Below, in pieces: positions 5,366 to 9,352 of a DNA stretch of 9,352 nucleotides (its first letter is position 1; each line of letters begins with the position of its first letter). Location of the stretch: contig JAPLUA010000252.1 of assembly GCA_026397855.1 (NCBI GenBank), forward strand, positions 1 through 9,352, written 5' to 3'. Made by a program: the position numbers and the translations under genes. The DNA is from Verrucomicrobiota bacterium. Its GTDB lineage: Bacteria > Verrucomicrobiota > Verrucomicrobiia > Limisphaerales > UBA8199. Under the pieces are notes generated by a model. The model was not told the origin of the DNA and searched no databases. It saw only the letters and a program-made list of their open reading frames with translations.

Positions 5366-8209
5366 TTAGTCCGCCCTTTGCAGCCGGACCGGGCCGAGGA
5401 TGCCGGAGGGCATCAAGGGGGTGTCGGCGACGAGCTTGCGGATGTTGGTGCGTGTGACGCGCCGGGCTTCCGGCAGGGACTGATCTCCGATGATGCGGTT
5501 CGGCCAGAAGTTGACGGCCTCGATTTCGAGCTGGTTGACGCCGGGCTCGAGCGCGCGGCTGACGTCCACCCGGAAGGGTGGCGCCCAGGTGACGCCGCAT
5601 GACTGTCCGTTGACCTTCACCCCGGCCAACTCGCGAACCTGGCCCAGGTCAAGCCACACCGGCCGGCCGGCGGTGTCGGCGGCCAGCTCGAAGGTTTTCC
5701 GATAGACCGCCGTGCCCGAATAGAACCTGATGCCCGGCTCGGGGCGTGTGGTCCAGCTTGCCAGGGATGGGAACTCCGCCGATGCCGGCCCGCCCCATGC
5801 CGGGTCGAATGACACCGTCCAGGGCCCGCCTAGCTCGCTGAGCGTCGTGAACACGGGGTCATTCCGCGTGGTGCCGGCGGGATGTTCCGATGCGTGCTTG
5901 CGGAAGACGACGAAGCGAGAGCCGCACGGCCCGAGTTCCAGGGGCAGCGTTGTCCGTCCGCCGGCCTGCGTGTAGGCCGGGGCGAAGCGATGCGTGCCGC
6001 TGACGGCGTCCCACAGCTCCGGGGCCTTGCCGGAGGTCCGGAAGGTGCAGGTCAGGGTGGCGGCATTGGTCGAGCGGTTGGCGACAAAGTAGATCTCCGC
6101 TCCGCCGACGGTCCGGTGGATGAAATCCATTTCCGGCTTTGCCCCGGCTTCGGCCTGCCATTCAAAGTCCGGCAGCACCCCCTGGCTGAGCAGGACCTCC
6201 CGGGCGGTCCGGCCGGCGAGGACGCGGCCTTTGCCCCACAGGGAGTCGGCGATCTGTTTCACCTCGGCATCGCAGGCCGGGAAACCCGACAGGCCACTGG
6301 CGGTTTCGGGCCGGGGACCGAGGATGGTGGCGCCGGCCGCGGCGAACTTCTTCAACTTGCGCAGCACCGGCAGCGAAATTACCGTTCGGTCCGGCAGGAC
6401 CAGCAGGCGATAGCTTGTCCCCTCGGGCAGGACGATGCGGCCGTCCTTCACGGACATGCGGTTGAGAATCACCTCGGCGGTGACCACATCGTAATCGAAG
6501 CCCGGGCCGACGCGAGCGGGGTCGGTCTGGCGGCGCTGGGTGAAGTTCGGCACGTGGTCGCCGTAGTAATACGCGACATCGGCCGCGGGGAGCCCTTGCT
6601 GGAGCATCCACTGGCAGCGATTGAGGTAGCTGAAGAAGGGCGCTGACTTTGCCCACCAGGTCACGTTGGGGTTGAGGTGGGTCCCGGCGAAGTATTGCTG
6701 GCCGGGGATGCCTTCGCTGTCGGGGGAGCAGACGAAGGCATGCCACACGAGGAGGTTCAGCCCCTCGGTGCAGGCGTGGTCGAAGGAGGGCTTGAGGTTG
6801 TCCCAGAGGGTTTCCTGCCAGTGGGGGCCGATGGTGGTGAAGCCTTCCGCCAGCACCAGCTTGCGCCCGTAAGCGTGGGCGGCGGAAGCCGGCTGCTTGA
6901 CGAAGAAGCGGTTTTCGTCCCCCACGCGATGCCTCCAGGACCAGGCCCAGAACTCGCTCATCGGGGCGTCGTCGTTCCCGAGGCATTGCTGGGCGTCAAT
7001 CGGCACGGAGTGCGGTCCGCCGGACTCGGGATGGATGAGGAGGCCATGCTTGTGGGCGCCCTCCTTGAAAGGCCGGAAGTGGTTGGCGATGGCGAGGTCG
7101 CCCATGGTGCGGCGGAAGTCCTGCAGGAAGCGGTTGCTCTCCTGGCGGCTGTTGACGATGCGGCCGGTGATGACCGGCAGCCAGGGCAGGAGATCGTAGC
7201 CCCGGCGCGCCTTGAATTCCTGCCGCAGCGTCGGGGTCCAGTTGGCCACCTCGACCTCCCAACTGTCCGTGTGCAGGTATTTGAGGGTCTTGCCCGCCAG
7301 CGGCCCGGCATCCGCAATGAGCGGTTCGACGACGGCGTTCCAGTAGCGCTTGAACGCCCCGGCGTCGAACGGATCGAGGGCATAGCCGTCCCAGCCCTGG
7401 CTGCACGTGGAGACGCGGCAGTGGTCGTTAAGGGTGAAGCCGATCCGCACGACTTCCCACTCGCCCGGGGGAACATCCCAGCGCAGGGCACCATCGGGCT
7501 CCAGCTTTGCGGTGAGGTTGAGCACCTGGTCCGCCAGGGTGTCCTGCTCGCCGGGGGTGGCGGGGAACTCTTGGAACAGGGGGGTGGTGTCGGGAGCCGA
7601 GAAAGGCCTGAGCCCGTGCAGCAGGGCCTTCTCGGCGTGGTTCTTCAAGGGCTGGCGTCCCGCCGCAGGCGCGGGATTGACAGGGAAAGCGAGCACGAAC
7701 AGGTCGCGGTAAAAGCCATCGCGGCCCTTGGGCTGCGCGAGCTTGCCGCTGAAAGGAACCCCGCCGGCGGCGGGCGTCGCGGTCCAGATGAGCCGCTTCG
7801 GCGCATCGTCCTGCGCGACCATGGGGCCGCCGAGATTCCAGCCGCTCTGGATGTTGAGGCTCATCTCGAGGCCCAGGCGGCTGGCCTCGCGCAGGGTGTG
7901 CTTGTAAAGCTCGCGCCATTCGGGTGAGAAGAAGGTTGGCCCGTGGGGCGCGCGCACGTTCCCGTCCTGGCTGGAGCCGTCGGCATCGCAGATGAGGGCC
8001 CCGCCGAAGCCTTTGGCCTTCATCTCCTCCAGGTCGCGGGTGATGGCCGCGGGGGTGACGTTGCCATTGAGCCACCACCAGTAGGCGCGGAGGCGGGATT
8101 CCACCGGCGGGTTGGACCAGCCGCTTTCGAGGCCGGATTCAGCGTGCGCGGGGCACCAGCCCCCGCATAGAAGGGCCAGGGCGATCATTATTCGGTGCAA
8201 GGATGTCAT
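5366..8209 (-). CDS. Secreted GH106-type alpha-L-rhamnosidase
   Basis: Predicted to remove terminal alpha-L-rhamnosyl residues, for example from rhamnogalacturonan. I chose ATG 8209-8207 (947 residues): it starts a Sec signal peptide (MTSLHR, hydrophobic core to about residue 15, cleavage near AHA at 21-23) and lies 35 nt after the CHAD stop, with a weak AAGAG eight bases upstream. An in-frame ATG at 8248 overlaps the CHAD stop as ATGA and would only lengthen the leader; the ATG at 8434 lies inside CHAD and is rejected. GH106 hallmarks: RAYWWWLNGNVT at 41-52 with RDLEEMKAKGFGG at 58-70, SPEWRELYKH at 95-104, TDSWEVE at 314-320, HPESGG at 393-398 and AEGFTT at 454-459. E318 and E455 are candidate catalytic or metal-site acids by position in conserved motifs. 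A glutamine-amidotransferase-like domain follows at about 540-685 (YYYGD; LLVLPDRTVIS), then a GH2-like beta-sandwich at about 790-947 (SGTAVYRKTFEL; VKVNG). The frame is intact. Exact substrate is unknown. Confidence 0.85.
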   Translation of the reverse strand: MTSLHRIMIALALLCGGWCPAHAESGLESGWSNPPVESRLRAYWWWLNGNVTPAAITRDLEEMKAKGFGGALICDADGSSQDGNVRAPHGPTFFSPEWRELYKHTLREASRLGLEMSLNIQSGWNLGGPMVAQDDAPKRLIWTATPAAGGVPFSGKLAQPKGRDGFYRDLFVLAFPVNPAPAAGRQPLKNHAEKALLHGLRPFSAPDTTPLFQEFPATPGEQDTLADQVLNLTAKLEPDGALRWDVPPGEWEVVRIGFTLNDHCRVSTCSQGWDGYALDPFDAGAFKRYWNAVVEPLIADAGPLAGKTLKYLHTDSWEVEVANWTPTLRQEFKARRGYDLLPWLPVITGRIVNSRQESNRFLQDFRRTMGDLAIANHFRPFKEGAHKHGLLIHPESGGPHSVPIDAQQCLGNDDAPMSEFWAWSWRHRVGDENRFFVKQPASAAHAYGRKLVLAEGFTTIGPHWQETLWDNLKPSFDHACTEGLNLLVWHAFVCSPDSEGIPGQQYFAGTHLNPNVTWWAKSAPFFSYLNRCQWMLQQGLPAADVAYYYGDHVPNFTQRRQTDPARVGPGFDYDVVTAEVILNRMSVKDGRIVLPEGTSYRLLVLPDRTVISLPVLRKLKKFAAAGATILGPRPETASGLSGFPACDAEVKQIADSLWGKGRVLAGRTAREVLLSQGVLPDFEWQAEAGAKPEMDFIHRTVGGAEIYFVANRSTNAATLTCTFRTSGKAPELWDAVSGTHRFAPAYTQAGGRTTLPLELGPCGSRFVVFRKHASEHPAGTTRNDPVFTTLSELGGPWTVSFDPAWGGPASAEFPSLASWTTRPEPGIRFYSGTAVYRKTFELAADTAGRPVWLDLGQVRELAGVKVNGQSCGVTWAPPFRVDVSRALEPGVNQLEIEAVNFWPNRIIGDQSLPEARRVTRTNIRKLVADTPLMPSGILGPVRLQRAD

Positions 8210-8244
8210 AACTGTAACTCTTATTGGGGTGGTGGGAGGGGATC

Positions 8245-9267
8245 TCATGTCCGATTGCCGGAAGCAGCGGGGCCAGGAGCCATAAGCTGTGCCGGCGGCC
8301 AGAAGCCGAACAGCCGGTCGGCGGTTTTCAGGAAGGATCGCTGTGCTAGGGTCTGGCGGCGGCGCAAGTGGGCGGCGAAGGGGCGGAGCGGGGCTTCGGC
8401 TTCCGGGTTCTCCCGGATGAACCGGGCGACGCACGTCCCCAGCACCTCCAGGTCCTGGATGATGCCCATCCTGCGCTGGTAATACGCGAGCGCGCGGAGC
8501 TGCCGCTTGCTCAGCCCGGTGAGGTCCGGGGACAACGACTCGACCATGTAGCGGAATCTCTTGAAGGCCACCCGGGTCTGATGGATGGTCCGCGGGTCGG
8601 CCGGATCAATGGCCCGTCGCCGCTCGACCGCCCGGGCGAAGGCGTCGTCTGTCGCCTTGAGCGCCGCAGAAGCGAGCCGGCGGAGGGCGGGGGCGCCGCG
8701 GGATTTGGCGCCCAGGTCGCTGGACAGCGCGCGGAGCCACTTTTCGAGTTTCCTGGCCTTGAAGAGGCCTGGTTGGCGGGCGGCCTGGCCCGCCAGGCGC
8801 CGTTCCCGCCGTTCCAGCCAGGCATCCAGCAATGCCAGGTCGGGGAAGCGCGCGACATGGGCGGCGACGAAGGCGCGCTGCACGTGGGTGTCGCGCAGCT
8901 CGCCGAGCGCGGCCATGCGGCGCTTGAGAATCCGCCGCGCCTTCTCAATCCCGGCGCTGCGCATGACGCAGCCCAGCAGGACGAGCTGCGCGATCAGCCG
9001 GCGGGCGGCCACCCGCAATTCGTGGACCCCCTCCTCGGAGAAATCCTCACGGCAGATCCGGAGCTGGTCGCGGTAGCAATGCCAGCGGGTCTCCAATGCC
9101 GCGGCCAGGCAGCGGCCGGCCATCGCCGCCGATCCGCTGGCGCCGGGTGGGGCCCGGTGGGAGGCGCCTGGAGCGGCTAGGGCCCGTGACGCCGGCCGTT
9201 TGGCTGCGGCGGCTTTAGGCGGCCGGTCAGGCGCAGCCTTGGTCCGGGAGAGGTGAGGTTTCTCCAT
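8245..9267 (-). CDS. CHAD domain-containing protein
   Basis: CHAD domains are histidine-rich all-helical folds, made of two similar halves, that bind inorganic polyphosphate; characterised members localise to polyphosphate granules. Both halves are visible in the 340 residues: VHELRVAARRL at 81-91 (H82, R85, R89, R90) with GELRDTHV at 122-129, and IHQTRVAFKRFRY at 228-240 (H229, R232, K236, R237) with GIIQDLEVLG at 268-277. Residues 1-48 are an Ala/Pro/Lys/Arg-rich, probably disordered tail absent from minimal CHAD proteins; M49 is an alternative start. The upstream start is preferred because GGAGGAG stands close before ATG 9267-9265, the only strong Shine-Dalgarno sequence among the genes here. 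There is no signal peptide and no fused CYTH domain. It starts 22 nt after the preceding partial gene and ends 35 nt before the GH106 start, so some read-through into the sugar genes is possible. No polyphosphate kinase or phosphatase gene is visible in the window. Confidence 0.9.
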   Translation of the reverse strand: MEKPHLSRTKAAPDRPPKAAAAKRPASRALAAPGASHRAPPGASGSAAMAGRCLAAALETRWHCYRDQLRICREDFSEEGVHELRVAARRLIAQLVLLGCVMRSAGIEKARRILKRRMAALGELRDTHVQRAFVAAHVARFPDLALLDAWLERRERRLAGQAARQPGLFKARKLEKWLRALSSDLGAKSRGAPALRRLASAALKATDDAFARAVERRRAIDPADPRTIHQTRVAFKRFRYMVESLSPDLTGLSKRQLRALAYYQRRMGIIQDLEVLGTCVARFIRENPEAEAPLRPFAAHLRRRQTLAQRSFLKTADRLFGFWPPAQLMAPGPAASGNRT

Positions 9268-9269
9268 GG

Positions 9270-9277
9270 GCTCCTCC
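9270..9277 (-). promoter_or_regulatory. Strong Shine-Dalgarno sequence of the CHAD gene
   Basis: The minus strand reads CCCGGAGGAGCCC directly before ATG 9267-9265, so GGAGGA stands about four bases from the start codon. This decides the upstream start of the CHAD protein over M49. The contrast with the glycosidase, araA and araD starts, which have no such sequence, is notable. Confidence 0.7.
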
Positions 9278-9288
9278 GGGAGTCCGGG

Positions 9289-9352
9289 TCATGCCATGCC
9301 GAACCAGCCGTCGATTTTTTCGAATGAGGTTTGTGTCAGAATGTCGAGCATG
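9289..9352 (-). CDS. C-terminal end of an unidentified gene (partial at right edge)
   Basis: On the minus strand a frame stays open from the window edge to TGA at 9291-9289, giving 20 visible codons that end in FEKIDGWFGMA. The next gene, CHAD, follows after 21 nt with its own ribosome binding site, the spacing expected of an operon partner upstream. Too little is visible to name a family; the first visible codon is ATG at 9351-9349, but a 20-residue complete gene is unlikely. It could also be an untranslated stretch that is open by chance. Confidence 0.35.
   Translation of the reverse strand, partial: MLDILTQTSFEKIDGWFGMA

Noticed and set aside
6677..7927. A 416-codon open frame on the plus strand opposite the GH106 gene
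   Set aside because: It shows the same shadow composition, has no recognisable motif, and is fully antisense to GH106 coding sequence.
8210..8434. N-terminal extension of the GH106 protein to an ATG at 8434
   Set aside because: It would overlap the CHAD coding sequence by about 190 nt, the added residues are Pro/Arg-rich shadow sequence, and it would bury the signal peptide that starts at 8209.

Overview
The window is high in G+C (about 60-65% by eye). Every gene I can support lies on the minus strand, so transcription runs from high to low coordinates. The recognisable content is a pectin/arabinan-type sugar utilisation cluster. Weak or absent Shine-Dalgarno sequences on the sugar genes, large secreted GH106 and GH51 enzymes, and an SSS-type symporter next to araA/araD suggest a Verrucomicrobiota-like bacterium. 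Planctomycetota or a related PVC-group lineage is also possible. This assignment is inferred from gene style only; no rRNA or marker gene is present.

Layout in transcription order. (1) 9289-9352: the last 20 codons of an unidentified gene that enters from the right edge. (2) 8245-9267: a CHAD-domain protein (polyphosphate-binding fold) with a clear ribosome binding site. (3) 5366-8209: a secreted GH106-type alpha-L-rhamnosidase, 35 nt after the CHAD stop. (4) 5043-5365: a 323-nt gap without a gene, holding a cluster of short inverted repeats and a weak promoter candidate. (5) 2661-5042: a secreted multidomain GH51 alpha-L-arabinofuranosidase. (6) 1043-2560: L-arabinose isomerase, araA. (7) 240-932: L-ribulose-5-phosphate 4-epimerase, araD. 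(8) 46-213: the first 55 residues of a sodium/solute symporter, cut off by a stop codon directly after its first signature motif. The last 45 nt of the window (1-45) do not continue the family in any minus-strand frame.

How the genes fit together: GH106 would remove alpha-L-rhamnosyl groups and GH51 would remove alpha-L-arabinofuranosyl groups from pectic or hemicellulosic glycans outside the cytoplasm. The symporter, if intact elsewhere or misassembled here, would import the sugar. AraA converts L-arabinose to L-ribulose. AraD converts L-ribulose-5-phosphate to D-xylulose-5-phosphate for the pentose phosphate pathway. The intermediate kinase step (araB, ribulokinase) is not in the window, nor is any transcriptional regulator. 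The CHAD gene and the fragment upstream of it have no evident link to sugar use and probably mark the edge of the cluster.

I see no RNA gene, CRISPR array, or definite mobile element. The biology is mostly recognisable rather than a new system. The points most worth a second look are the interrupted symporter, the domain inserted into the GH51 enzyme, and the palindromes found in three of the four gaps among the arabinose genes.
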